NCBI GenBank assembly: GCA_016722945.1 | Contig: JAEQMT010000010.1 | Coordinates: 823,765-887,764 of the forward strand | DNA: 64,000 nucleotides | Source: Desulfofustis sp. PB-SRB1 | Lineage (GTDB): Bacteria > Desulfobacterota > Desulfobulbia > Desulfobulbales > Desulfocapsaceae | Direction: 5' to 3' | Shown: piece by piece, positions 16,892 through 26,221 of the stretch | Layout: every line of letters begins with the position of its first letter | Position numbering within the stretch: the stretch's first letter is position 1 | Program-made: the position numbers and the translations under genes | Notes under the pieces: model-generated | Seen by the model: the letters and a program-made list of their open reading frames with translations, nothing else | Told to the model about the DNA's origin: nothing | Databases searched by the model: none

Positions 16892-19800
16892 TTGCAACAG
16901 GTGGGAAGAACAATTTTACGATTACTCAAGAAGCTCTGCATCGCCCTGCTTATCGTCGGTTTTGTAAGTGCTCTGGCGGGTGGCGGCGTCTTGTACTATT
17001 TTGTCGCGGTTGAGCCGGGGCCGGCCGTTGCCGAGGAGAACATCAAAAAAATTCTCGGTCGTGAAAGCCCGGTGCTCTACAACGATGGAGTCACCCGGCT
17101 GGGGGTCTTCTTTGCCGATGCCCACCGGCAGTATGTAGAGTTCGATGAAATCCCGCGGCAATTCATCGATGCATTGGTGGCGGCCGAGGATAACCGCTAT
17201 TTCAGCCACTATGGATTCGATGTGGTGGGCATCGCCCGGGCTATGGTTCGCAACGTGGAGGCGGGTCGCATCGTTCAGGGCGGCTCATCGCTTACCCAGC
17301 AGACCGCAAAAAATCTGTTCAAGCGCAAAAACAGATCTATCCAGGAAAAACTAAAGGAGTTGCTCTACGCCCTGCGCCTTGAGTACCACTATTCCAAAGA
17401 GCAGATCCTCGAGTTCTATGCCAATCAATTCTACGTAAGCGGTAACGGGCACGGGCTGGGGGTTGCGGCCCGCTATTACTTCGACAAAAAACCCGAAGAA
17501 CTGGATCTGCTGGAAGCGGCCTATATCGCCGGCAGCGTCAAACGACCCAACGCCTACAACCCGTTCATCAAGCAGACGGAAGCGGATGTCGCCGCCGCCA
17601 AGCAACGCGGTCTGCAGCGGGTTTATTACGTTCTCGGCCAGATGCGTGAACTGGAAATGATCGACGAATCCCAGTTCAGACAGGCCATTGCCCGTGATGT
17701 TCCTTTTAATCAGGGTTCTTTCGGCTACTCTCTTGATTATGTCATGGAGTTGGCCACCGAGGCGGTGAGCTCAGAGGATCTCATCGAGGCCCTTGCCGCC
17801 CAGGGTATCGACAATATCTCCACCTCGGGCATCCGTATCATCACCACGGTCAACAAAGGAATCCAGGAAAAAACCCTTGCGGCGCTGCGCACGCATCTCT
17901 CGTATCTCGATGTTCGACTGCGCGGCTATGACCGGCAGACGGTCCAGGAGGAATTGGCGAGACGGGAATATAGCGGCGATAGTGAATTGAAGCCGGGCGC
18001 GTTTCTTTTCGGCAGGGTCACCTCAGTAGATGATACCGATGATTCCCGCCTGGTCACGGTTGAGCTGGGCAAAGACATGGGTACCGGGGTGATCGATAAT
18101 GCCGGGATCGCGGCCATGGTCGATGGCTGGGTCAAGTTTGATAACAATCGCTGGAGTGAGCCCAAAGCTGAGGATACCGCCCGGTTTCTTACCCAGTTAC
18201 AACCGGACGACCAGGTATGGGTAAGTGTTCGCCAGGTATCTGAAGAAGAGGAGCCGCTGCTTGATCTGCAACGTTTCGGTGAGGTGCTGGGGGGCGCCAT
18301 CGTCCTGCGTAACGGTAAGATTGTGGCGGTGGCCGGCGGCAACGAGAACAGGTTCTTCAATCGCGCCGTCTATGGCAGGCGCACCATGGGTTCTTCCTAC
18401 AAGCCGTTTGTCTATGCCGCCGCCATGCAGCTGGGCTGGTACCCCACCGACCAGTTGCCCAATAAGCGTGATGTTTTTGTCTATCAGAATATGCCCTACT
18501 ATCCTCGTCCCGACCATGGGATAGAGCACAACCCGGTCTCCATGAGCTGGGCCGGGGTAAAATCGGAAAACCTCGCCTCGGTGTGGCTCACCGCCCATCT
18601 TTGCGACCATCTCAGCCGTACGCAACTACTGGCGGTGGCTGATCGTTTTGGGCTGGCGCGACGTGAGGCGAAAGGGGAGTTGGAGCCCTACAGGCTGTTT
18701 CAATCACGTTTGCGAGACCGCTACGGCATCGTGATGGATCGAGACGCCGTAAAAGAAGCGGCGTTTCGCAAGATGCAGCAGCATATCTATACGGATTTAC
18801 TGTTTGAGGGACTGGAACAGGAGTATGAGACCATCAGACAACTCCACTACGGGACGCGATTTGAAGAATTTGATCGCCGGCTCGATGAAGAATTGGCGAC
18901 CTTGCGCGGGCAGGGCTCTTATCCTGAATATGAGGAGCGCGAGCTGCTGCTGCGTAAAAGGTTGCTGAAAAACAATTTTCTGCGCCTTGAGCGGCTGCGT
19001 GATCAGCTCACTGTTTTTCTCAATTCACAGGATCCGTCAGGCGGTGCATTTTCCGGCTCGAGACGACCAACCCTTATCTTTGATCCCGGTCAGCAGGCCT
19101 ATCTGTTTATGGCCACGGCCGAGGCGCCGACCGGCGGACGCATGGTTAACCGTGATCGTTTGCTCCAGTTTCTTCAGACGCTTGATACATCAGCAAGAAA
19201 AACCTTTTTTGAGGAGATCAGGCTTGATAATCGCATCTCCGTTGCCGCCTTTGATTTTACCCGCATGCAATTGGAGGCCGATTACCGGGGATTGCTCAAA
19301 CTGCCGCCTTACAGTATAGAGGTGCTGGAATATGTTGACGATTACCGGATTCTGGTGGGCTTACATTATCTCATCGGACTGGGTCGTGAGATGGGTATAG
19401 AGAGTGATCTCCAACCGGTGCTCTCTTTTCCGCTGGGGGCAAATGTTGTCAGCCTGTTGGAAACGACAAGGGTTTACGAGGCTCTGGCAACAGGTGAAAC
19501 GGCCCTGTTTTATGAGCAATCAGGTGATATAAACAATACCCTGGCAATTATTGATCGAATCGAATCAGAAGATGGTACGGTCATCTACCGGCCCGAGCCG
19601 ACGCGCAAACGAACGCTTACTTCCACCACCAGCCTCGAGGTGGGGCATATTCTGGAAAATACCGTGAAATTCGGCACCGGCAGACAGGCCGACCGGCAGG
19701 TTAGGTTGAGCACCGGAGGGGCTGACGCAATCGCCGATGATATTGGTCTTTCGGTTCCGCTGCTGGGAAAAACCGGGACCGCAAACCGCTACACCAACGC

Positions 19801-20311
19801 TTCATTTTTTGGCTATCTGCCGGCAGTTCATCCCGATGGTAACGGCCTGGTTCTGGCCGACGGTTTTGCCGTGGGGGTCTACACCGGTTATGATGATAAC
19901 AAACCGATGCGTCGCCGCACCACTAGAGTCACCGGGTCATTGGGCGCTCTGCCGGCATGGATCGGGATCGTCAACGCAATCATTGCCGAAGAAAACTATG
20001 TGGCAACCCTGGATCCAGTCGATCTCACCTTTTACGGCCTGGCCATTGACCGGGCCGATCCGGATCTGGTCAATCTTGCCATCGTACCGGAAAACGGCGG
20101 TATCCTGGCTCAGCCGCCGCGGCTCATCGACCCGCTGAATCGGTATCAACCGTCAATCATGACGATAGCCCAAAACCCTGCCGACGACCAGAATACACGA
20201 CTTTTTTCACCATATTGGGAGCATGAGGTTGACCGCTCCGCCGCTCTTGTTCTGGGCGATGAGGAACAGAATCGGCCCCTTGAGGAGCAATCATTGAGCA
20301 TGAATGAGTGA
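16892..20311 (+). CDS. Bifunctional penicillin-binding protein (PBP1A type), unusually long
   Basis: Polymerises and cross-links peptidoglycan. 1,139 aa, with an N-terminal membrane anchor (LCIALLIVGFVSALAGGGV). The GT51 transglycosylase domain has EDNRYFSHYGFD near residue 99 and GGSSLTQQTAKNL. The transpeptidase domain has SxxK in GSSYKPF near residue 500, SxN in VKSENLAS near 557 and KTGT near 958. The SxN to KTG interval is about 400 residues, roughly twice that of ordinary PBP1A; the extra part is helical and charged. The start is TTG 16892 (AGAGG four to five bases upstream) or GTG 16901. Confidence 0.9.
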   Translation: MQQVGRTILRLLKKLCIALLIVGFVSALAGGGVLYYFVAVEPGPAVAEENIKKILGRESPVLYNDGVTRLGVFFADAHRQYVEFDEIPRQFIDALVAAEDNRYFSHYGFDVVGIARAMVRNVEAGRIVQGGSSLTQQTAKNLFKRKNRSIQEKLKELLYALRLEYHYSKEQILEFYANQFYVSGNGHGLGVAARYYFDKKPEELDLLEAAYIAGSVKRPNAYNPFIKQTEADVAAAKQRGLQRVYYVLGQMRELEMIDESQFRQAIARDVPFNQGSFGYSLDYVMELATEAVSSEDLIEALAAQGIDNISTSGIRIITTVNKGIQEKTLAALRTHLSYLDVRLRGYDRQTVQEELARREYSGDSELKPGAFLFGRVTSVDDTDDSRLVTVELGKDMGTGVIDNAGIAAMVDGWVKFDNNRWSEPKAEDTARFLTQLQPDDQVWVSVRQVSEEEEPLLDLQRFGEVLGGAIVLRNGKIVAVAGGNENRFFNRAVYGRRTMGSSYKPFVYAAAMQLGWYPTDQLPNKRDVFVYQNMPYYPRPDHGIEHNPVSMSWAGVKSENLASVWLTAHLCDHLSRTQLLAVADRFGLARREAKGELEPYRLFQSRLRDRYGIVMDRDAVKEAAFRKMQQHIYTDLLFEGLEQEYETIRQLHYGTRFEEFDRRLDEELATLRGQGSYPEYEERELLLRKRLLKNNFLRLERLRDQLTVFLNSQDPSGGAFSGSRRPTLIFDPGQQAYLFMATAEAPTGGRMVNRDRLLQFLQTLDTSARKTFFEEIRLDNRISVAAFDFTRMQLEADYRGLLKLPPYSIEVLEYVDDYRILVGLHYLIGLGREMGIESDLQPVLSFPLGANVVSLLETTRVYEALATGETALFYEQSGDINNTLAIIDRIESEDGTVIYRPEPTRKRTLTSTTSLEVGHILENTVKFGTGRQADRQVRLSTGGADAIADDIGLSVPLLGKTGTANRYTNASFFGYLPAVHPDGNGLVLADGFAVGVYTGYDDNKPMRRRTTRVTGSLGALPAWIGIVNAIIAEENYVATLDPVDLTFYGLAIDRADPDLVNLAIVPENGGILAQPPRLIDPLNRYQPSIMTIAQNPADDQNTRLFSPYWEHEVDRSAALVLGDEEQNRPLEEQSLSMNE

Positions 20312-20417
20312 AATGACCTGTTCGGTGGGCTTTTGCATTTTGCTTTTTTTGCTTCATCTTATTAGTATCACGGCGGTACCCTTTCCCGGTCATATCCATT
20401 ATCAATGAGGTAACTCA

Positions 20418-22304
20418 ATGTTGTTCGGCCGCACTTTTTTGCTCTGTGGTATTTTCTGTCTCGCGCTTTCCGGCTGCACCTACCAAAGCAAGACTCCCGT
20501 AACCCAACCGCCCCGGCAACAGCCGACCCAGCCGGTGCAACCGGTTATCACCGAGCGCGATGTGGGGCAGATCAGCCAAGATGATGTTCCCGGTACCAGT
20601 GCCCCCGCACCATCGCCGTCATCGGGCCAACAAGCTCGGCCATCAGTTACATCGCCCCCGGTCACCATCAGTGCTGCTCAGGCCAGGAGCCGGGTTGCGG
20701 CCTATGATCGGAAACTGGCGCGGTGGCGGGTGCTCGATGAGCAGTCAATGGTGCAGGCCCTTGATCCGCGGGAAAGTGAGTTGATGATCAACTGTTTTCG
20801 CGATCTGCAGAACATCTCTGCCGGGTATGGAACTATCGCGGCGCGACCATCCTCGGTTATCAATGATTCCGCATCCGACAGTCAGGTTATCGTTGATCTG
20901 CTGGCCCGTGACATTGCTTTTGTTGACGGTGAGTGTGGGGCACTGCTTGCCGGCACAACGGTCTCTCTTCCCGGACAACCACAAGAGGTTGAGCAAACCG
21001 TTGATGTCGAACTGATCGAGGCGTCGATCTTAGCGCTGGCCGAGGCCTCTGAGTATGACCGGATTGTCGGCGAATATGAACAACTGGCCTCGTATCAGCA
21101 GGAGGCATTAGGCGTTGAGGTCGTTACCGCATACGCCCGGGCCCTTGTCCACCAGGAGCGTTTCGGCGAAGCAGCCAGCCAGTATGAAATGGTTATCGAG
21201 GCGCTCACCCAAGCCGATGCGGTTCCTTTCAGGGGAATTGCTCTTAAAAAGATGATTGCCGATTTGTATGCGGCTGACGGCGACTATTTTAGTGCTTTAC
21301 CATACTATCGGCAGATCATGCTTGATTACGAGGCCTTGGGTGAAGTAGCACAGTGGGCTCAGACAAATACCACCGTTTTGGCACAGCCCGCCAGCCAGGC
21401 GTCGGAGGAATATGGTACACTTTTGCAGGCCTATGTGGCCTATCAGCCGGCCCGCGACGGGTATCAGACGGCGTGGAAAGCCGAGGGGTTCCAACAGGCC
21501 TATCCCTTGTCGCCGGCCGCTCCAAATGCTGCCGCCATTGCCCGGGAGGTGAGCGAACGCGCCGATCTCTGGTTTGCCCAATTGCTCAGTGAGGCCGACG
21601 AGCTTGCCGAAGCCGGCAGCTATCAGGAGGGGCTGGAACTGCTGACGATGGTGCCGGACGGCAAGATCACGGCGGAAAAACTGCAACTGCTCTTGCAAAA
21701 AATTGATGACATCACCCTGGCCGAATCAATCCAGCGCGAGAGCCTGAAAGTAATGCAGAAGGAGGAATCACGCCGCTTGTGGGACGAGGCGGAGCTTCTT
21801 GCCCAAAACGGTGAATATCAGGCCGCCATTGCCACTTACTCGCAGCTGCGCAACACTGAGTATGGCATTCAGGCCGAGCTCAAGATATCAGAGCTTTCCC
21901 TGGCCGCGGCCACCGCCGAACGGCGACGTGCCGCTGAACTTTTTGTGAGCTATACCAAGACCACCGATCCGATGGTGCAAAAAGATCTGCTCGTCCAATC
22001 ACGCCGGGTTCTCAAGGATATTCTTATCGATTATCCCGATGCCGAAATTGGTGATAAGGTACGCGGCAATATCAGCAGGGTGGAGGCTGAAATGAACAAG
22101 GTCGACCCCACCCTGTTGCCGGCCCTGGAACGGGCCGAGCGGGCCCAGGCGGAACGGACCGAAAGGGCTGAACAATTGGGCGGCGAGCAGATAATGGCAC
22201 CGGAGGATATCTTTGACACCCCGCTGCCGGCAACCCAGCAATCCCAAGCTCCCCAACCCGATCAGACCGCGCCGAAACCGCTGCCGGTGCTGATCAATCA
22301 GTAG
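20418..22304 (+). CDS. Large TPR-like outer membrane lipoprotein, function unknown
   Basis: A 628-aa lipoprotein: signal sequence ending in the lipobox LSGC, then a Pro/Gln/Ser-rich linker to about residue 85, then a mainly helical body with TPR-like patterns (ARALVHQERFGEAASQYEMV; AELLAQNGEYQAAIATYSQL) and an acidic, Pro-rich tail. It starts at the ATG at 20418, behind ATGAGGTAAC. It follows the PBP1A gene, 106 bp downstream, and precedes arsC by eight bases. A scaffolding role in wall synthesis similar to LpoA-type activators is a reasonable guess from context and architecture only. Confidence 0.72.
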   Translation: MLFGRTFLLCGIFCLALSGCTYQSKTPVTQPPRQQPTQPVQPVITERDVGQISQDDVPGTSAPAPSPSSGQQARPSVTSPPVTISAAQARSRVAAYDRKLARWRVLDEQSMVQALDPRESELMINCFRDLQNISAGYGTIAARPSSVINDSASDSQVIVDLLARDIAFVDGECGALLAGTTVSLPGQPQEVEQTVDVELIEASILALAEASEYDRIVGEYEQLASYQQEALGVEVVTAYARALVHQERFGEAASQYEMVIEALTQADAVPFRGIALKKMIADLYAADGDYFSALPYYRQIMLDYEALGEVAQWAQTNTTVLAQPASQASEEYGTLLQAYVAYQPARDGYQTAWKAEGFQQAYPLSPAAPNAAAIAREVSERADLWFAQLLSEADELAEAGSYQEGLELLTMVPDGKITAEKLQLLLQKIDDITLAESIQRESLKVMQKEESRRLWDEAELLAQNGEYQAAIATYSQLRNTEYGIQAELKISELSLAAATAERRRAAELFVSYTKTTDPMVQKDLLVQSRRVLKDILIDYPDAEIGDKVRGNISRVEAEMNKVDPTLLPALERAERAQAERTERAEQLGGEQIMAPEDIFDTPLPATQQSQAPQPDQTAPKPLPVLINQ

Positions 22305-22312
22305 CCCGGTAC

Positions 22313-22780
22313 ATGTTGAAGATTCTTTTTCTTTGCACCGGTAATTCGTGCCGGTCGCAGATGGCCGAGGGGTGGGCGCGGGCGCTGCATGGCGATATCA
22401 TCGAGCCCTATTCGGCCGGGATCGAGACTCATGGCCTCAATCAGACGGCGGTTGCGGTTATGGCCGAGGCGGGCGTGGATATCTCGGGACATCGCTGCAA
22501 ACATGTAGACGAACTGAAACAGATCAACTTCGATGTGGTTATCACCGTTTGTGACCATGCTCATGAGTCATGCCCGCTCTTTTCCGCTCAGACCACAAGG
22601 GTGCACGCCGGTTTTGCCGATCCGCCCCGCCTGGCCCGTGAAATCGCCGAGGCGGGCGGCGACGAAGAGGCCCAGATAGGGTGCTATCGGCAGGTGCGCG
22701 ATGAGATCAAGGCCTATATTGAATTGTTGCCGGCCTTATTATCTGACCCCACGGAATCGCAAAACAAAAACCTTTCCTGA
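22313..22780 (+). CDS. arsC: Arsenate reductase, low-molecular-weight phosphatase fold
   Basis: A 155-aa thioredoxin-linked ArsC. The P-loop is LFLCTGNSCRSQMAEGW (CX5R), with catalytic Cys 8, Cys 13 and the Cys pair later in the chain at VCDHAHESCP. SAGIETHGLN and the FADPPRLA block complete the family pattern. It reduces arsenate to arsenite for export. It starts eight bases after the lipoprotein gene, so it may be read from that transcript. The next element is a second arsC-type gene, which is broken. A Sec version is not seen here; all catalytic positions are Cys. Confidence 0.9.
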   Translation: MLKILFLCTGNSCRSQMAEGWARALHGDIIEPYSAGIETHGLNQTAVAVMAEAGVDISGHRCKHVDELKQINFDVVITVCDHAHESCPLFSAQTTRVHAGFADPPRLAREIAEAGGDEEAQIGCYRQVRDEIKAYIELLPALLSDPTESQNKNLS

Positions 22781-22901
22781 TCAAGCTCATCGTTTTAAAA
22801 GAGGTACAAATAAGTTAGGCTTTGCGCTCTTATTTCCCCTGACCGGAACTTACCGACAGCGCACTGCAATGCACATGAGTGTTTGAGTTGGGCAGCATTG
22901 A

Positions 22902-22930
22902 TATATTTGGATATGTGGATATATTGGATT
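22902..22930 (+). promoter_or_regulatory. Tandem GGATAT repeats upstream of the arsC fragment, possible operator
   Basis: Sequence of the form TTTGGATATGT-GGATATAT-TGGATTTT gives three GGAT(AT) units about eight bases apart, 38 bases before the start at 22968. AT-rich repeats of this kind are typical of ArsR-regulated ars promoters, and an arsR gene once lay just downstream. The regulator match is inference only. Confidence 0.35.
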
Positions 22931-22967
22931 TTCGAATGCCCAAACTTTGACTACGAGGGGGATAATC

Positions 22968-23096
22968 ATGATCAACGTGCTTTTCGTTTGTGAACATAAT
23001 TCCGGCAGAAGCCAAATGGCTGAAGCGTATCTCAAGAAATTCGGCTACGGCATATTTCATGCCGAAAGTGCGGGTGTTGAACCCCAGATTATCTAA
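22968..23096 (+). pseudogene. 5' fragment of a second arsC gene, interrupted by the transposon
   Basis: Starts at the ATG at 22968 behind GAGGGGG, encoding [20 protein letters not shown] and then HAESAG, the first 36 residues of an ArsC/low-molecular-weight phosphatase. It then runs into transposon DNA at 23075 and stops at 23094. Rejoining the gene across the element (removing one GCGGG duplication) gives SAGLEPGNS and a stop that overlaps the arsR start, so the gene was already reduced to about 42 codons before the insertion. It keeps the CX5R P-loop but lacks the rest of the fold. Confidence 0.85.
23070..23074. repeat. 5-bp target site duplication, left
   Basis: GCGGG directly before the element end TGTTGA. 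The identical GCGGG lies at 26297-26301 after the other end, so the insertion is recent enough for the duplication to be intact. Five bases is normal for Tn552/Tn7-type transposases. Confidence 0.9.
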
Positions 23097-23271
23097 AATA
23101 AAACCAGCCTTTTTTGTCAGAATCTGTTAGCAGTGGGTGGTGACACTGCAGATTATTTTGATTTCTCGTAACGTTATTGTACACCCCTCGTGAGTGGTGG
23201 CTGCCGGGGCCGTGGACACGGCCCCGGCAGCCCTCCAGGCAGGAAACCTACTTCCTGAAAGGAGTTGCCTT

Positions 23272-23778
23272 GTGGTACTGTTTGTTGCCGCATCCGTCAA
23301 GGAAATTGCTCGTCTCGGCACCGCCTACCCCTGGAATAAACCATCGTGCTGTCCCCGGTGCGGTGGACGGTTGTGGTGGCATGGATTTGTTGTCGCCTGG
23401 TTTAGCTGCCTTTCTCATTGTGTCTATCTTCGACGTCTGTTCTGTTCGCAGTGCCGCGCCGTTCATCGGTTGAAACCACAGGGGTATTGGCCCCGGTATC
23501 GCAGTTCCAGTGCTGAGATTCACCAGGCAATTACCCACCGACAGAGCACAAAACGCTGGCGGCCCGATCTGCCGCGTTCGCGCCAACGCCAGTGGTGGCG
23601 TCGGCTAGGTCGGATGATTCGGCTGGTCTTCGGGATGTCCACTCAGCTTACCCACCGGGAAGGATTCACTCGACTCATTGCACGAAACATCATCCCGGTC
23701 ACCCAAGCAATACACCATGACAATCGACACATCCATGACCCACCCTACCGTATTGTAGCTCTGCCCGGCGGCCTCTGA
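23272..23778 (+). CDS. Transposon-encoded zinc-ribbon protein
   Basis: 168 aa from the GTG at 23272, which has AAAGGAG seven bases upstream. An N-terminal zinc ribbon is formed by C27-x2-C30 (CPRCGGRLWWHGF) and C58-x2-C61 (LFCSQC). The rest is very basic, with Arg/Trp-rich stretches (RSRQRQWWRRLGRMIR), as in DNA-binding proteins. Similar zinc-ribbon proteins (I think of the DUF6431 type) precede transposases in other mobile elements; its job in end or target recognition is inference. It ends 64 bases before the transposase. In copy 2 this gene has lost one base and is frameshifted. Confidence 0.7.
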   Translation: MVLFVAASVKEIARLGTAYPWNKPSCCPRCGGRLWWHGFVVAWFSCLSHCVYLRRLFCSQCRAVHRLKPQGYWPRYRSSSAEIHQAITHRQSTKRWRPDLPRSRQRQWWRRLGRMIRLVFGMSTQLTHREGFTRLIARNIIPVTQAIHHDNRHIHDPPYRIVALPGGL

Positions 23779-23842
23779 GCATGGTATCGGCAGACAGACT
23801 CGGATAACCCGACTCTGATACCCCATACCCAGGAGGACGCCC

Positions 23843-25162
23843 ATGGAAGACGAAGCCTTACGTACCGAAGTTGCCCTGTTTCGCTTCGGAGTCATCAGCG
23901 AGTTGGTTGCATCACGACTCGAACCCGGTGAGTTGACCGAACTCATCTATCAAAAAAGTGAGCAGCACTGGCATATCCCCGGCTCTCATCGCACCCGGGT
24001 GTCGGCAGCCACCGTCAGGCGCTGGCTGCGACTCTATGAGCGGGGCGGCCGCGAGCTCAGTGCCTTGATGCCGGCCAGGCGGTGCGACCGGGGATGCTCT
24101 CGCACGGTCGATGATGAGACTCGCGGCGCCCTGATCCGGTTGCGCAAAGAACAACCAGGTTGGCCGGTCTGGCGGCTGGTGCAAGCACTTGCTGAAAAAC
24201 AAGTAATCACACCCGGCACGACCCTGAGTCTCTCCACCGCCTATCGCATCCTCACCCAGGAAAAGCTTGACAGCGCCGCTCTGCACAAGCGAGCCCCGGT
24301 GGATCGACGGCGTTACGAGGCCGAATTCCCCAACGATATCTGGCAATCAGATATCATGCACGGCCCGCTGGTAAAAGGCACCGGCAAAAGGCGCAAAGCG
24401 TATCTGATCGCCATTCTTGACGATCATTCCCGGTTCATTACCCACGGCGAGTTCTTCTCTTCGGAAAAACTCGAATCCTGGCTCCAGGTCTTTCGCCAGG
24501 CCCTGCTTACCAGAGGACTGCCGCGTAAACTCTACGTGGACAACGGCGCCGCCTTTCGCTCACGCCATCTCGAACGAATCTGTGCCTCGCTCGGCATCGC
24601 CCTGATCCACAGCCGCCCCTATACCCCACAGGGGCGCGGCAAGATCGAGCGCTTCTTTCGCACCGTCAGATCCCGGTTTATCTCGCGCCTCGATGACCAA
24701 CCCGACACCCTTGCTCAGCTCAATGAGCGGTTCCAGCACTGGCTGGAAACGGACTATCTGCATCGGGTTCATTCGGTCACCGCGATGACCCCGTTCAACC
24801 GCTTTGCCGCTCATCTTGAAATGATTCGCGAAGCACCCGCTGATCTTACTGATCACTTCCGTAAAGAAGTGCGGCGCCGGGTCAGCAAAGACCGGGTCGT
24901 CACCATCGACGGACGACTCTTCGAAGCCCCGGTTCAATTGATCGGTGAACGGGTCACGCTCTTGTTCAACGATGATCGGCCGGAACGGGTCGAAATCTTC
25001 TGTAAGGGGCAGTCGTGTGGTCTGCTCAGGCCGGTTGATCTGGTGGTCAACACCCTGGTGAAACGAACCAAAAACGGCGGTGAAGAGATGCTCGCCGAAA
25101 CCTCGACATGCCGGCCGGGACGGCTGCCCTTTGATCCTAGCGCCGACGGAGGTGGATCATGA
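23843..25162 (+). CDS. DDE transposase with integrase core (TniA-like)
   Basis: 439 aa, starting at ATG 23843 behind AGGAGG. The N-terminal helix-turn-helix region includes RVSAATVRRWLRLYERGG. The catalytic triad of the retroviral-integrase fold is complete: D170 (QSDIMHG), D233 (YVDNGAAF) and E269 (GKIERFF), giving the D(35)E spacing. A C-terminal Mu-type beta-barrel region follows. Its stop overlaps the start of the ATPase by four bases (ATGA), so translation is coupled. It is one residue different from the copy 2 protein (His/Asn in HWxIPG). Confidence 0.95.
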   Translation: MEDEALRTEVALFRFGVISELVASRLEPGELTELIYQKSEQHWHIPGSHRTRVSAATVRRWLRLYERGGRELSALMPARRCDRGCSRTVDDETRGALIRLRKEQPGWPVWRLVQALAEKQVITPGTTLSLSTAYRILTQEKLDSAALHKRAPVDRRRYEAEFPNDIWQSDIMHGPLVKGTGKRRKAYLIAILDDHSRFITHGEFFSSEKLESWLQVFRQALLTRGLPRKLYVDNGAAFRSRHLERICASLGIALIHSRPYTPQGRGKIERFFRTVRSRFISRLDDQPDTLAQLNERFQHWLETDYLHRVHSVTAMTPFNRFAAHLEMIREAPADLTDHFRKEVRRRVSKDRVVTIDGRLFEAPVQLIGERVTLLFNDDRPERVEIFCKGQSCGLLRPVDLVVNTLVKRTKNGGEEMLAETSTCRPGRLPFDPSADGGGS

Positions 25163-25962
25163 GCTATCGAACTTTCTTCGGCCTCAGTGCGGAGCCCTTC
25201 AGGGCTGATCTCGCCCTTGAGCAGGTGCTCACCACCCCGGAATTGCTCGGCGTCCAGCAACGCCTCGACTATGTCTTGCGTCTGGGCGCCATCATGCTTG
25301 TCACCGGCGAAGTCGGCGCCGGCAAATCAACCGCCGTGCGCTACAGCTGTGGAACGCTTCATCACTCTCGGTACAAGACCCTGTGGGTCACCGCTTCAGC
25401 CGGCTCTATTCTCGAACTCTACCGCCAGCTCCTGGCCGAGCTTGACATCGCTACCGCATCGTCCTCACGGGCCGTATTGACCCGGCTGATCAGAGCACAG
25501 ATCGACAGCCTGGTCGCCGGTAAAAAGCAGCAACCCCTGCTGATTATCGATGAGGCCTCACTGCTGCGCCTCGATGTCTTTGCCGAGCTCCATACCATCA
25601 CCCAGTTCGAAGCCGACTCCAAACCGTGGCTGCCCATGGTGCTGGCCGGCCAGAATAACCTGGCGGAAAACCTGCTCTACCGTACCGCCATACCGCTGGC
25701 TTCTCGCATTGTTGCCAGAAGTCATCTGCCGGCGGTCACCCGCCAGGCGATGGGTGAGTATCTGGACCATCATCTCACCATTGTCGGAATAAAAAACTCA
25801 CCCTTTACCGAACAGGCGGTAACCGCCATTCATCAGGGCTCCGGCGGGCTCTTTCGCAAAGCCAACCATCTTGCCCGCGGCGCCATGATCGCCGCTGCCG
25901 CCGAAAAAACACAAGAGGTAACAGCGGAGCATGTTCGGTGTGCCGACTCGGAGCTGCTGTAA
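25159..25962 (+). CDS. AAA ATPase, transposition protein (TniB/ExeA-like)
   Basis: 267 aa. Walker A GEVGAGKST is at residues 50-58 and Walker B is LLIIDEAS. The sensor region includes VLAGQNNLAENL and the C-terminus LFRKANHLARGAMIAA. ATPases of this type partner DDE transposases in Tn7/Tn552/Mu-like elements and choose the target. It overlaps the transposase by four bases. It is identical in both copies. Confidence 0.92.
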   Translation: MSYRTFFGLSAEPFRADLALEQVLTTPELLGVQQRLDYVLRLGAIMLVTGEVGAGKSTAVRYSCGTLHHSRYKTLWVTASAGSILELYRQLLAELDIATASSSRAVLTRLIRAQIDSLVAGKKQQPLLIIDEASLLRLDVFAELHTITQFEADSKPWLPMVLAGQNNLAENLLYRTAIPLASRIVARSHLPAVTRQAMGEYLDHHLTIVGIKNSPFTEQAVTAIHQGSGGLFRKANHLARGAMIAAAAEKTQEVTAEHVRCADSELL

Positions 25963-25990
25963 TTCAACCATCAAACACAAGGAGCACATC

Positions 25991-26152
25991 ATGAAACCTG
26001 AACAGACCATCCAGTTTCTTGCCGAATTGCTTGAACTGGCTGAAGAACTAAACCGTATCGTCAAACAGTATTGCCGACTCGTAACCACTGATCAATCTGG
26101 ACACGGACACTACGCAGAGAAGAAGGACTCAGAATATGATGCATTGTTCTGA
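25991..26152 (+). CDS. 53-aa transposon-encoded protein of unknown function
   Basis: ATG 25991 has AAGGAG eight bases upstream. The protein begins EQTIQFLAELLELAEELN, an amphipathic helix, and ends in a charged tail. It is kept in full, without change, in copy 2 (56047-56208), which suggests it is a real gene and not a chance frame. No relative is recognised. Confidence 0.6.
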   Translation: MKPEQTIQFLAELLELAEELNRIVKQYCRLVTTDQSGHGHYAEKKDSEYDALF

Positions 26153-26184
26153 GTAAATCTGTACTCTAGTCGTGCCGAGATGCT

Positions 26185-26221
26185 CCCCCCGGGCGGCGCT
26201 ACGCGACGCACGCCCGGGGGG
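26185..26221. terminator. Strong GC hairpin inside the transposon right end
   Basis: Eleven paired bases, CCCCCCGGGCG against CGCCCGGGGGG, around a 15-base loop. It lies 75 bases before the element end and 32 bases after the last gene. There is no T run, so it is either a structural end element or a factor-assisted terminator that insulates the element. Copy 2 carries the same stem. Confidence 0.55.
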
